64,000 nucleotides of DNA. It comes from Chaunax sp. Z400. Taxonomy: Eukaryota; Chordata; Actinopteri; Lophiiformes; Chaunacidae. The DNA lies in contig CM075194.1 of assembly GCA_037577475.1 (NCBI GenBank), positions 28,735,326 to 28,799,325 on the forward strand, read 5' to 3'. The stretch's first letter is position 1; each line of letters begins with the position of its first letter. Position numbers and translations under genes: made by a program. The notes under the pieces were generated by a model. The model saw nothing but the letters and a program-made list of their open reading frames with translations, was not told the DNA's origin and did not search any database. Shown here in pieces: positions 1 to 11,429 of the stretch.

Positions 1-84
1 ACCTTTACCTGTTGGCCTGCATCAGACCAGAGAGTGTTAAATTTAGTCCGGATTCACCCAGTCTTCAATTTAACCCGCATGGTG

Positions 85-122
85 CTATTTATATCAGCTA
101 AGCGCTCTTTGTTTTTACGTCA
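85..122 (+). promoter_or_regulatory. Promoter-like motifs upstream of the first gene
   Basis: A TATA-like CTATTTATAT lies at 85-94 and an ATF/CREB-type TTACGTCA at 115-122, about 100-140 bases before the ATG at 224. Motif matches only; no transcript evidence. The copy 2 equivalent has more upstream sequence visible. Confidence 0.35.
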
Positions 123-223
123 CGCTATTAAAACGAGTCAGTATTTTGAAAACGCGTCGGACTTCAGCCATTGACGACAACAACTGCGCGGTTCATTTTG
201 AAGAAACGTCGAAGGAGCCGTGG

Positions 224-2850
224 ATGGCGGGTTGTTCCACCGTATTTGGCTTTGGCGGACTCGGATTCTCTGACCTGCTGTGTTACAAGAGGTTGTTCAG
301 AATCGGAGCTACCGTAAGTAATTAATCACAATGTATTTGTAAGTTTTTACAAGTAAAATCCTACATTTCAAATTGTTTGAGCAGAATTATGAAATATAAA
401 ATAAATGTACTTCCACCTTAGTAGGCCTTGGTTTAGTTAAATTAGCTTTTAAGTAACTGGATTGTACATATTAAAATTTAATTTTTATTGTATTGAAGTG
501 TTTTTTCATTGTGCTATTGATCATTAAGCTTAGGATCCAGGTAGGCCTACTGCTTCCCAACATGGCAGGTAACAGAATCTGATGGGTTACAACATTGAAA
601 ACGTTTTTAAAAAAGAGTAGAGGGTGATTTTGGTAATACAATGTGTTTAATGCATGTTGTTTTTGTCTTTCTACAGATTCAGAATTCTTTGAAGCATAAC
701 ATTACGCTGATTTTGGACATCGTCTATGCAGGGGGAACCTCTTGGATTTTGTAAGTATGTAGGCTAAAAAGGCACTGAGCATGATAATACATAGAAAGTT
801 AAATACATCAGATGACTAAGGATGAAACATATTTTGAATCAACAGTACAAGCATTAACATGAGCAACATTAGCATGTCTACTGCATACTTAAAAACATAT
901 TTGCATTGTTTGACCTAGGGTTTGATATGTTTTTGCAGGTAGTGTGCTGTAAATCATATTTGGTTTTTTGGTTTTTTTAAAGGAGATTGCTTGTGTTTTG
1001 TTCTTCTATCCGTATGTTCTTCTCCACAACTGATAAATTCCTCTTTTCCTTTGTTCACAGATGCTGTATGTAAATGTGGCAGTGGCATCTCAAGTGTGTG
1101 GCATCACAGTATCTTCCAGGTATGAGCTGCTAAAAACATTTCAGGCTGAAGCATATCCTCTATGGCCGCAATAGCCGGTATCCATGCATATATGTAGATT
1201 GTCCATGTACATTTTCAAGTTGGAAAACCCTTTTAAGGCACATATGATACAACTGCTCAATGCTGTGATTAATGTATTTTTTTCTTTTCAGAATGAAGAC
1301 CTACACACCAAACGAGGCTGTGTCCTGAGGAGCTCAGGTGTCCACCTTAATGAAGACATGGAGACACTGGTCAAGGAATACGTGGTGAGTGTTTGGCAAC
1401 CTACTGTCTTAATTTTGTATATGTGTTGTGGATATATTTTCATTGATAGTTTTGTTACTTTCCTCAAAGGCACCCCAGTCTAGCTTTGCCTATGTGCATG
1501 AAGTGTGTACTAAAAGACTGAACTATGCAGCTTTCAGTGTGGAGCATTATTGATCTTATAAACCAAACGAGAAGCTTCTCACATGTAAATGACTCTGGAA
1601 AATATGAAGCAATTGGTAATACAAAGTGTACATTTTGGAGTAAAAATAGGGAGTAAGGAGTAAAATATGAACTATTAGAGTAAAATTTGATATATACAAG
1701 ATAATACTCCGAGTCAATTCATATTCACCAAATTTGGATTAAATAACAGGCTTCCTTTTTCATAATTATATTGTATCACACGATAACTCAAACTATTTCA
1801 TGTATCATTTTCAGATTTTATACCCTCATAGACCTTAGTGCGAGGAAGAACTGGGTTGATTTAGGGAAAGGTTGGTTCCATATTTCTGACACTTGGGAGA
1901 GTTTTATCTCAGAAATATAGGGGCCTTAATTTCTCAACCGTTCCTCTGATTTTGTCCAAATTTGGTGCAATTTGAGGAGGTCTATCTTGTATTTATTTGT
2001 ATATGTTTAATTTTAGTCTAATAGTTCATATTTTACTCACTAGGAGGAGCTTTTTTTAATGAAAAACACTGTTTTTCAGACATAACTTCACATTTAATTT
2101 TAGGAGTTCAATCAGGGGAATTGCTTGTACAATGGAGGGGGATTGGCTTTCGGGGATATACCCTTGCTGTCTGGATAACAGCGTAGGCCTAGTTTACCAA
2201 AGTAAACACTAACATCTGACTGTGGGGGAGTATTTAACTTTTTGAAGGATCACAATGTATGCAGTTTTTGTTGGCTTGCAGGTTTACTAAAGTACTCTTG
2301 GTGGCAAACTTTATAGGCAGCAATGGTAAGTTGAGGTCATTGCAAACTGGTTTGACAGAAATGAAAGGCCAGTTATTGGGTCTTCCTGACTGTTTTGTGT
2401 GGTTTTGAAATCGTGGCGTTATTTTGCATTTGAATGGTTCAACATATTTGTAAGTTTGTGAAACAGTGTGCCTTAAATTCTGAATATCCCAATGTGATCA
2501 GCAGCTCATTGTTCTCTTTGTTTGTCCTCCAGGACAGTGAACCCAGAGAGGCTGAGGCGCTGATTCCTGAGACAACGATGGGCATACATGTTATTCGGGT
2601 GGAGGGCGCTAGTCCAGAAGACAAACCTGCAGATGTAGGTGTTGTGCTTGAAGGCACTGAAGTTCTGCAGAACCTTCAGAGTGTCACCCATGGATGTGTG
2701 ATGCTCTTTGGACTCATTTATGCACTGAACTTAAGCTATCCAAAGGACCTGAAGTGCCTTTTCGAAGTGTTTCAGAAAGTCCTCACGGAACTGGACACGA
2801 CCAAGCTTTCACCAAAAGTCCAAGCACTGAAAATTAAGATGCTCCGGTAA
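224..2850 (+). CDS. Multi-exon gene fragment, uncharacterised teleost protein (copy 1)
   Basis: Five candidate exons with canonical borders: 224-313 (starts ATG GCG GGT, donor GTAAGT), 677-750, 1061-1119, 1292-1384 and 2533-2850 (stop TAA). The last two join in frame and read through ...LVKEYV/DSEPREAEAL... to ...ALKIKMLR. The C-terminal exon, with TTMGIHVIR and a VMLFGLIYALNLSYPKDL stretch, resembles the C-terminus of uncharacterised repetitive teleost proteins. I know the look of that family but no established function. Exons 677-750 and 1061-1119 total 133 nt, so including both puts the reading frame into a TAA at 1068. Skipping both joins 313 to 1292 in frame and gives a 166-residue product. 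It may be a short spliced gene, a gene with an unusual exon choice, or a decaying copy. A polyA signal follows at 3582. Confidence 0.5.
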
Positions 2851-3581
2851 TGGAGTTTTCCCTCTGTGGTTGACTTGTTGTAAGTACTTGTTCACTTAGT
2901 TTCCAACAAAAGTAGTTATTGTTACAGGCCTAGATGGCCTGTTTGGTCAACACTGTTTTGTCTGTGAGGTGTTTCAGTTAACAGAGTGATGGTTATTCAA
3001 CCTTGCTTGCAGTTCTTGAAAGAGTTTACAGTACACTAGAAGTCAAAATGTGTGGTGGTGAATAAGAGTTTTTTAAGTAAGTATAATACACCTTGTTTAG
3101 CTTTAGGTACTGTGTTGTTGTATTCCCACAATGTTAATTAAGGTTTTATTCTAAGTCACATGACCGCACGATCCAGAAGTGAAGGTAAGCGTAACGTGTC
3201 AGATGAAAACAACAAATGAAATGTTTGTGTTTTAAATCTGTTCTATTCTTTAAATGCAGTATTAGAAAAGGCGCACCCAGGGATGCATCATTTTATGTGT
3301 CCTTTGTAAACACTTCTGTTGTGTTGTGGTTTTGCAGCACATTTTCTAAATGCTGTGCATGTGTTGTCAAATTGATGTCTTCTTAATTTTCTTGTGTTTT
3401 GTCTATTTGCATGTGGTTTCTTAAGTTGCAGCTCGTTTGCCCTTGTGCGCCACTGTAGTATTGACTGATCCAAAACCAAAAAAGATGGCACTCTATTTTT
3501 ATATGTATATTTTGCGATACATGTTTTTATTGGGATTTGAAGACATTTCATATTATGAGTTTTGCACTGGAGTTCACAACA

Positions 3582-3587
3582 AATAAA
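3582..3587 (+). terminator. PolyA signal AATAAA (copy 1)
   Basis: An AATAAA hexamer followed by a GT/T-rich stretch, about 730 bases after the stop codon at 2850. This is consistent with a 3' UTR end for the preceding gene. The equivalent in copy 2 is 36914-36919. Confidence 0.5.
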
Positions 3588-3639
3588 CTGTGAAACAAGT
3601 TTATTGGTGGTCTGACTGTTCTTGTATGTATTTTAATAA

Positions 3640-4080
3640 CAGATTGTAAATGTATGGTGAACAGAAAAAATATATAATTTAAAAAAAAATATATAATTAA
3701 AACAAAAAATTAAATTGGGTTTATTTAAAAAAAGTATATAAATAGAATGCATTTAGAATAAATTCAGTTTATTGCATAAACATAGTTATTAAGTATTTTA
3801 AAGACATTAAACGTATTCATTCTGATTAATAAGCATATTTGTATTGAATTGAAACAAATTGCATTTATTGAATAAAAATACATAAAGCTGTTTATTATGT
3901 ATTTAAAACACAAAGTTTATTCGAACTATTACATAAATCTCACTTTTACTTATTTCATTCATGTTTTAGTGACAAATATGAATCGCATAAAGTTTATTAG
4001 TTTATTTATGTTGAAATTATGTAATTGAAATTCATGGAAAATTTACATGTAATTAAAATACATAAATCTTAAGAATTAGG
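3640..4080. other. AT-rich intergenic stretch
   Basis: Low-complexity AT-rich DNA with many TAAA/TTTA runs. No gene seen. The copy 2 equivalent (36972-37414) differs by 2 bases in total length. Confidence 0.6.
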
Positions 4081-4270
4081 CTTAGATATTTCTGTGAGTG
4101 AGGTGACTTTTTGCCGTTCATTACGCACGTTGTCCTTTCTCCGACTGTCAGTTAAGCGGACAGGGTGAGAGACGGGCAAATCAACCCTTCATCTCGGCGT
4201 TATGTGGGTCCTTTCTATCTCTGAAAAATCATTCTGTGGGTCTGATATCTTGGTGTAGTGAGTTTTACGC

Positions 4271-5452
4271 GTGACACGGCGCACAGTTAGAGGAGTTGTG
4301 CGGGATCGACTGCCTTCTGACGGGCTTGATTTTGTACTTGTGAATGATTTGGCTTTAAAAAACGTGTTTCCCGATTCCACAGAATGAAAAGTAAAAGAAA
4401 ATCCTACTGTTGTCGCTCCTGCTGCCCCGACTCGTCCTGTCCTCCTGCGTGCGCCATTACGCTGCCAAGTGTCCCAAATGAGTTCATGTGACGCAACAGA
4501 GATCCCGTTTTTGCAGAGTGGCTCATAGTTTAGGTAACATTTGTTGGTCGGTTTTTCCCTGTTGCTGTGAACACATCTCAGACCCTCGTGGAGAAAAACG
4601 TCTCACTGCTCAGATAATTAGCTTTTCTGCATTTGAAGTGTTGCTCACAGTTAAAAAAAATATCAAACAAAATCATGCAAGATGTTCTCAGTCTGACAAA
4701 AAGACAGATAAAATTGGTCTACTTGTATTTGCTATTTAGTTTTTTTTTGTTCTCCTGATGCTGGCACTTTGTTCTGTTGTTTCAGAGTTACACCTGGAGG
4801 CTGCTGATTGGACAGGAGACTGATGGCGCCTCATTAACACAGCTGTGGATCCCATCAGTGACTCCTCCTCTTCCTGTCTGCCTCATCACTTTGTGCTAAT
4901 TGGTGATTAGATGATTGTTGTAGTGAAGTTTCTTTTGTATATATTGTAAATATTCTGTATTGCTGTAACAGGAAGGAAACCCTTTTTGATTTTCTCTTTT
5001 TTATGTTTGGAAGTGAAGTTTCGTGTATTTTCTGTCCTTCACTTTGTTAAATGAAGTTGCTGTAAACATTTGAAACTTGTATCTTTGTAAAGAAATGTAA
5101 ATAAATCCTGTTTGGACTTGATTGTTGTGACACTGGTCATCCTTGGAGTTTGGAAAGAGGAGTCACATTTTTATGCTATGGTCAGGTTTCCTCTAGACTG
5201 GACAGAACAATTGTTCCTGTTCTACTTCTGACATTTCAAACTTCAGAGGACAAAACGCAGAGACTCATCTGAACATCAGGATTTGAACCGTCAACCTCAG
5301 ACTCTTGAAGCTCAGCTGTGTCAAACAGAAGCTACATTTTGAAAGAACGAGACAGCCGGGATTCGAACCTGCTTTCCAGGATTGCGGGTCAGGATCCCAC
5401 CTCCCTGAGCTAAAACTTTTTTTGCGCAAATGTTATATTTATCATCGTCAAT
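4271..5452 (+). repeat. Gene-like dispersed block R1, first instance
   Basis: About 1.18 kb that recurs at 14184-15363 in the same orientation, with mostly single-base differences. It holds a 35-codon Cys-rich ORF, a splice-acceptor-like tract ending TTTCAG near 4785, an inverted CCAAT box (CTGATTGGACAG) near 4806, an AATAAA at 5100 and two tRNA-like modules at its right end. It looks like a duplicated gene piece or a composite element, and its family is not recognised. Confidence 0.8.
4384..4491 (+). CDS. Small Cys-rich ORF, 35 residues (candidate only)
   Basis: ATG at 4384, TGA at 4489-4491. The product starts MKSKRKSYCCRSCCPDSSC and holds six cysteines, clustered as CC..CC....C...C, followed by a short uncharged tail. 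The second instance in this copy (14297) differs by one amino-acid change (K4N) and two silent changes, so the frame is conserved although the sample is tiny. No signal peptide, no known family. It may be chance coding inside a repeat. Confidence 0.25.
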   Translation: MKSKRKSYCCRSCCPDSSCPPACAITLPSVPNEFM

Positions 5453-5720
5453 ACTGAGGCAAAAACACTTAAAAGACACCTAAGTGCTGGGATTTGATCC
5501 TAAACTGCCAACCATCTAACGCCTGTAGCTCATCTCACTGAGCTATACCTCCAGCTCTATAGAATGTGGTCGGAAGTTCTATTTATTATTCACACTGCAC
5601 TGGAAAAAACCTCTAAATGTGGGAACTGAGTTTTGAATCCATAAACTCATAACACTAAGTGTCTGCAGCTTATCCTTCTGAGCTCTACCTGTAGCTCTTT
5701 TGAGGAGAAACACTTTGAGA
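5268..5720 (-). repeat. Cluster of tRNA-like (SINE-type) modules
   Basis: On the minus strand there are four successive tRNA-like segments. One has a B-box-like GGTTCAAATCC near 5282. One has a perfect GGTTCGAATCC (complement of 5359-5369) with an A-box-like TTTAGCTCAGGGAGG near 5405. A third has GGGATTTGATCC complemented near 5490-5501 with TATAGCTCAG near 5540. The fourth, near 5630-5700, is decayed. The last two have the layout of the 144-bp satellite at 18.2 kb. These are tRNA-derived relics, not functional tRNA genes, because the anticodon arms do not fold convincingly. Copy 2: about 38600-39053. Confidence 0.6.
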
Positions 5721-5917
5721 ACATCAGGATCTGATCTTGTTGATCTGAGGATCTTGAGGATCTGTCATGTCTGAGTATGTGTAAAAAATGAAATGGTTCC
5801 TAAAGCATTGGTAGAGTGTTGCCATCACGCCATCTACAGAAGTACTCTGATGACAGGGTTATAGTGGGATGTCTGACAGGGGGAGAGGAGGGAGAGTAGG
5901 GGAGTGTCTTTGGAGCT

Positions 5918-6188
5918 TTTGTAGACTGGTGTGAAAATAACCACCTGTTACTGAACATTGAGAAAACAAAGGAGCTGGTGGTTGACTTCAGAAAGTGGAA
6001 GTCACCTCTTATTCCTGTCTCAATCCGGGGTGGATGGACATCGACATGGTTCAGTCCTACAAATACCTGGGAATGTACCTGGACCATAAACGCACCACAC
6101 TTACAAGAAGGGCCTGAACTGACTTTACTCTCTTAGGAAGCTCAGGTCCTTCAGTGTTTCCGTTAACATTCTGAACATTTTTTATCAG
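5918..6188 (+). pseudogene. Non-LTR reverse transcriptase fragment (copy 1)
   Basis: The plus-strand frame reads FVDWCENNHLLLNIEKTKEL, then VVDFRK, then VQSYKYLGMYLD, and after a frame shift LYSLRKLRSF. These are the hallmarks of the RT palm/thumb region of fish LINEs of the L2/Rex type (..NxxKTKE..VDFR.. and ..YKYLG..). There is no catalytic YADD-bearing part, at least one frameshift and no start. It is a short dead fragment. Confidence 0.75.
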
Positions 6189-6189
6189 A

Positions 6190-6525
6190 AAAATTGCACG
6201 CTCCCTCAAAACTTGTGACATCTGTGGCATTGTGCTGTGTGATGAAACTGCACATTTTAGAGTGGCCTTTTATTGTGAGCAACCTAAGGCACACCTGTGC
6301 AATAATCATGCTGTCTAATCAGCATCTTGATATGCCACACCTGTCAGGTGGATGGATTATCTCGGCAAAGGAGAAGTGCTCACTAACACAGATTTAAACA
6401 AGTTTGTGAACAAAATTTGAGAGAAACAGGCCTTTTGTGTGCATAGAAAATTTTAGATTTTTGCTTTCAACACATGAAAAATTGGAGCTAAAACAAAAGT
6501 GTTGCGTTTATATTTTTGTAGGGTA
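6190..6525 (+). mobile_element. DNA transposon-like fragment (copy 1)
   Basis: The sequence ends with AAAAGTGTTGCGTTTATAT followed by TTTTGT, and contains an AATCATGCTGTCTAATCAGC stretch. I recognise this as an abundant dispersed fish repeat with the look of a non-autonomous DNA transposon. The superfamily is uncertain. No transposase remains. Copy 2: 39523-39858. Confidence 0.5.
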
Positions 6526-6529
6526 TAGT

Positions 6530-7736
6530 TTTACAGACACTCCAAACACATATACTGTACGTAGATGACAGTATTGTTGCCCCTGTTGTGGACTGCCTTT
6601 CTGGTTTTTTGACCTTGGACTGTTTACTAGTTTGTTGATTACTAAATCTCTGAAAAGCTCCCAGTGTCTCTGTCACATGTCTGCATTTGGATCCTCACAA
6701 CTCTGTCTGTGAACTCTGACAATTTCTGTCCTCTGAAGGTAATTTATTAGAGCCATATTTATGTCATAACATCACTGAATCAATAGAGTGCATCACTTTC
6801 ACTAACCTACAATATGAGCCTGTGCTAGCTGTGTTTTACTGCTTGTGACTGTAAACGTTAATTCAAGGCTAAATTAGCAAACCTGGAAACTACTAATCCA
6901 ACACCATGGAGACATTCAGCCTCAGAAACCAGATATTTAGTAACTTTTTAGCAGACTGCTTTGACTGACCTCTATGCTCCAGTGAAAATAAAGTGCTTGT
7001 GTCCTTTGACCAGAAAAAGGGTGAAAAAAATCAGAAGAAATAATATTAGTTTCAGGAATCAGACACTGTTTAATGTTCTTCACCATTTATATAGATTATT
7101 CCACTTTAGCCAGACAACAGGGACCAGCCTGAAAAAACAAGTTTCTGTAATTAAGGGACTAAACTAAACTGAATTTAACCAATTTGGTGACCGTTTTGTT
7201 CTACAGTAAAAAACAAAACAAGAAAGAGATTCTCTTTAAATTGATTTTTGACTCCTAAATTACTTTATATATAATTAACATCATCAACTGAACAGTGATA
7301 AGATGATCTTTTCAAACAATCCATTTTTACTTCACAAATTTAACATAAAACATGTAAAACGACTCACCACATACTTTCTATGCTCTGTGGAAAGTAGTAG
7401 GTAATAATAATAGTGACTGCTGACCAATGATGGCAGCCTAGAAGGACCAAAAAACTCAAACTCAAATCTGCAATGGGATGATGAGAATGAGAAATCAATG
7501 AGGGATCAATGAGAAAAACAGCCAAAATCTTACACATACAGTATAAAGTATTTATTTCATCAAGAAGTATCAAATTATTTAAAATTGTTTCTATAGTAAA
7601 TTTGAATATGATTCCAATTTATATTTAGAGCTGAGTAGGAGAGAATGTAGAGTCTAACAATCAATCATTCTAAAAAACATTCAATACAGAGTGGAATCAA
7701 GACATCCACATGTAGAAAGGGCAGGGTGGATTAACA
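6530..7736. other. Intergenic DNA, nothing recognised
   Basis: Moderately AT-rich unique-looking sequence with no ORF above background and no recognisable repeat. Copy 2: 39863-41071. Confidence 0.5.
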
Positions 7737-8122
7737 GATAATTCTAATTTAATATAATATGATATAATAATTTAATATTTAATATACTATATAATTTAAT
7801 ATATAATATACTATATAATTTAATATATAATATATAATATACTATATAATTTGATAATTTAATATATAATATATAATATACTATATAATTTAATATATAA
7901 TATACTATATAATTTAATATATAATATATAATATACTATATATTTTAATATATAATATACTATATATTTTAATATATAATATATAATATACTATATAATT
8001 TGATAATTTAATATATAATATATAATATACTATATAATTTAATATAATAATTTAATATATAATATACTATATAATTTAATATAATAATTTAATATAATAT
8101 ATATATAATAAACAAATACAAA

Positions 8123-8160
<38 letters not shown>
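7737..8160. repeat. AT-rich complex tandem repeat ending in (AT)n
   Basis: Irregular repeats of a unit like TATAATATACTATATAATTT, with a run of alternating AT at about 8131-8160. Copy 2 (41070-41523) is about 35 bases longer, including an extra unit near 41410-41440. Confidence 0.9.
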
Positions 8161-8164
<4 letters not shown>

Positions 8165-8485
8165 TATTTATTTATTTATCCATCTATTATTTATTTAATT
8201 ATCCATCTATTTATCTAGCCATGTATTTATTTATTTGATTATTTATCTATTCATTTATTTATCTATTTGTTTGTTTATTTATTTACTTATTTATCTATTT
8301 GTTCATTTATTTATTCAATTATTTATATATCTATTCATTTATCTATACATCCACTTGTTTATTTATTTAATTATTTATTTATCTATTTATTTATATATAC
8401 ATCTACTTGTTTATTTATTTATCTATTTATTTATTTAATTATTTAATTATTTATTTATCTATTTATTTCTTTATTCGTTTACATT
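8160..8485. repeat. (TTTA)n/(TCTA)n microsatellite
   Basis: Imperfect TTTA and TCTA tetranucleotides over about 320 bases. The open reading frame seen across it encodes only I/Y/L/F and is not a gene. Copy 2: 41524-41853. Confidence 0.95.
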
Positions 8486-8658
8486 ATTTATACTTTTCAA
8501 TAAGAGCAGGTCTAAACCGACTCTTTGTGAGACCCAACACTCCACCATGAGCAAGCACTTTGGCGACAGTGGCGAGGAAAAACTGCCTTTTACAGGCAGA
8601 AACCATCGAGCAGATCCGAGACTCATGGTGGACGGCCCTCTGCTTTGACCGGTTGGGG

Positions 8659-8700
8659 TGAGAGAGAGAGAGAGAGAGAGAGAGATAGGGAGGATAGGTG

Positions 8701-8738
<38 letters not shown>

Positions 8739-8925
8739 GAGCAAGAGAGAGAGAGATAGGGAAGATAGGTGGAGAGAGAGAGAGCGAGAGAGAGAGAGAG
8801 AGATAGAGATAGGGAGGATAGGTGGAGAGAGAGAGAGCGAGAGAGAGAGAGACATAGGGAGGATAGGTGGAGAGAGAGAGAGAGAGAGATAGGGAGGATA
8901 GGTGGAGAGAGAGAAAGAGAGCGAC
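8659..8925. repeat. (GA)n array with interspersed GATAGGGAGGATAGGTGGAG units
   Basis: Pure GA runs are interrupted by a recurring segment containing ATAGGGAGGATAGGTGGAGA, five or six times. The purine-only strand could form triplex DNA. Copy 2: 42024-42293. Confidence 0.95.
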
Positions 8926-9017
8926 ACAACAACAACATGTGCAACCACAACAACAATAATAGCTAAAAGAAAATTACATTATGCAGTATCTATAATACCT
9001 ACACATAACTACGCTGA

Positions 9018-9090
9018 TAATAATGATATTAATAATGATGATGATAATAATAGTAAAAATAATAATGGTGATGATAATAATCTCATCCTT
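9018..9090. repeat. AT-rich trinucleotide tract (GATAAT/AATAAT)
   Basis: Imperfect GAT/AAT trinucleotides. Copy 2: 42386-42458. Confidence 0.85.
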
Positions 9091-9373
9091 ACTGATGAGA
9101 TCCCATCTGGACACTGTGCCACAGCCTGGTTGTGTTAGAGTAGGGAGAGAGAGTTCATTATTCCAATCAGTTCTTAACACAAAACACCTGGAATAATGAG
9201 CTCTCTCTCTCTACACGAAACACAACCATGCTGCCACACTGTCCATTGGGCAAGCGAGGCAGTGCTGGTGAATGCATGCTTCTTCACAGTCTGCACCCCT
9301 GAAGTGAACTCCTGCTTCTTCTTGGGAGACCTGAACCTTCCCATGTCAAGCCTGCTCTGGTGTCTGGCAGCAA

Positions 9374-9708
9374 ATGTTTTCACATACCCCAGACTCATCA
9401 GGAGATGATGAATCCACCTCTGAGGAGATGGGATGTGGCATGGTGGCAGCAGCCATGGAAAAGACACCAGGATGGGAGGAGGCGTCAGCCATGGAGGAGA
9501 CACCAAGATGGGAGGAGGTGTCAGCCATAGAGGAGATACCAGGACGGAAGGTGGCAGCAGGCTGGAAGGAAGCAGAAGCCATGGAGGAGGCAGCAGGCTG
9601 GAAGGAGATGGAGAAGCATGGATTTTCCAAGAGACTTGTTGAAGTTGATGCCCCAGCAGTGACTGGTTGAACTCCTACAGGCTCGCCCTGTTTGGAAGAC
9701 AACAACAA
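9374..9708 (-). CDS. Ser/Pro/Ala-rich repetitive exon, distal set (copy 1)
   Basis: The minus frame holds EPVGVQPVTAGAS near its start (after an acceptor-like CTTCCAAACAG), repeats of the type SSMADASS, and ends with SSEVDSSSPDESGV. Both terminal blocks recur in exons at 10155-10379 and near 11010-11035, so this appears to be a minus-strand gene whose exons were duplicated. The composition suggests a disordered region. No known domain. It could be part of the same transcription unit as the SGNH-like ORF at 11430, which lies upstream on this strand. Exon borders are uncertain. Confidence 0.35.
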
Positions 9709-10154
9709 ACAAAAATTAGTTTACTGCATAAATAAGTGCAACAGTAAAGACGACTTACAACAGAGACAGACCAATGAATAAACACTGCTGTACTTACAGA
9801 GGCTATACGGCCAGGCTGGGGTGTAGAACAGTAGGAGAAGGGCTGGAGGTCCTCTTAGCCACTAAATTTAGAGGAGATACATGAGAAGACAATAGAGTTA
9901 AAAAGTGAACCTGTCTCACAGAAACCAGAAGGAGAATAGTAAGACAATAAATGTTTCTAACCTGCTGGTTTGTGAAAGCTACAGTCAGTCTCTGTTCTCA
10001 GCTCCACCAGATACTCTGCCAAGCTGTCAACTCTGTCCATGCCTGGAACACCAGAATCATCTAGTCTGAAAAAATCAGAGATGAGATGAGCAACAAAATC
10101 TAAGAAGTGGAGCTCAGTGCAGATAGAATGGTTTCTTAACACATAATTATGTTT

Positions 10155-10379
10155 TTACATACCAGACTCATCAGGAGATGATGAGTCCACCTCTGAGGAG
10201 ACACTAGGTTGTGGCATGGAGGCATCAGCCATGGAGGAGATACCAGGCTGGGAGAAGGCAGCAGCCATGGAGGAGATACCAGGCTGGGAGGAGATACCAG
10301 GCTGGGAGGAGATACCAGGCTGGGAGGAGATACCAGGCTGGGACAAAGAAGCAGCAGGCTGGAAAGAAGCAGAGGTCAT
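10155..10379 (-). CDS. Ser/Pro-rich repetitive exon, proximal set (copy 1)
   Basis: Reads as tandem SQPGIS hexapeptides followed by SSEVDSSSPDESGM, a near copy of the tail of the exon at 9374-9708. The hexapeptide run comes from an 18-bp minisatellite. Flanking CTCATCAGG...TACC borders look like exon ends on the minus strand. No function can be assigned. Copy 2: 43523-43747. Confidence 0.35.
   Translation of the reverse strand: MTSASFQPAASLSQPGISSQPGISSQPGISSQPGISSMAAAFSQPGISSMADASMPQPSVSSEVDSSSPDESGM
10237..10345 (-). repeat. 18-bp minisatellite inside the Ser/Pro-rich exon
   Basis: About five units of GGAGGAGATACCAGGCTG, giving an in-frame six-residue repeat on the minus strand. Copy 2: 43605-43713, same unit number. 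Confidence 0.85.
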
Positions 10380-11429
10380 GGATATCAGTTTATGAGCAGC
10401 TCAGTGTTTGGTTAGCTTTGGCTATGGGATTAGCAAAAATAAAGCCTGGTTGAATTGAAATGTATTTAAGAATTTAAGAACAGCCACAAAGCAAAGGTTT
10501 TATGTAGCCAGAAATCAATTTGACATACCAGAGTATTTTTCAGGTGGTCTGAAGGTTGTCACAAATCCCCGGCCAATCACCTTCAAGCTGTTGGTGTTGA
10601 CACTGTGGGTCAAATCCCAGAGTAGGTGAGCAGAGATGAGGACCTGCTCATCACTGGCTCAGTACCCCGATCCTTGATGTGGTCCATGCGGGAGAGGAAG
10701 TCTTTGCCGTACACAGATAGCAGTCAGTGATTGGTGGAGATGTCAGTGGGCTCTGGAGGAACCTGGCAGATCACTGGGATGAGGCTGGGCCGATCCACAA
10801 AGTCAGCACACTCTCCAAGATAGTGTTCCATGTGGTGTCTGGTGGTAGATGAGGGCTGGAACAGGAGGCTCATACCAAAGGTTCAAGTCTGGCTGCAGTG
10901 CCAGACTGAAAGACGGTGTTGGTAAATCCACCTCTGGTCCTGCACAGGGATGGACTTGCTCATCTCACTTGACAACCAGAAAGAAATTGAAGCCCCAGCA
11001 GTGACTGGCTGAACCCCTACAGGCTCAACCTGTTTGGAAGACGACAACAACAAACGAAAATTAGTTAACTGCATAAATAAATGCAACAGTAAAGACGACT
11101 TACAACAGAGACAGACCAATGAATAAACACTGCTGTACTTACAGAGGCTATACTGCCAGGCTGTGGTGTAGAACAGGGTTAGGGCTCCACATAGAGGATG
11201 GAGTAGGAGAAGGGCTGGTGGTTGTCACAGAGACCATAGCAGGGGTCCTCACAGAGGATGGGTGAGAAGAGGGGCTGGAGGTCCTCCTCGGTACTAAATT
11301 GAGAAAAAATACATGAGAAGACAATAGAGTTAAAAAGTGAACCTGTCTCTCAGAACCCAGAGGGAGAATAGTAAGACAATAAATGTTTCTTACCTGCTGG
11401 TTTGGGAGGATTTAGCGGCTGAAGGAGAC

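Noticed and set aside
5800..6087. 95-codon minus-strand ORF
   Set aside because: It is antisense to the reverse transcriptase fragment, whose plus-strand frame shows clear family motifs.
7737..8160. AT-rich replication origin or centromere
   Set aside because: Only low-complexity AT repeats are visible; no specific motif supports either role.
8471..8966. Ser/Leu-rich and Arg/Glu-rich ORFs
   Set aside because: Translations of the (GA)n array on both strands.
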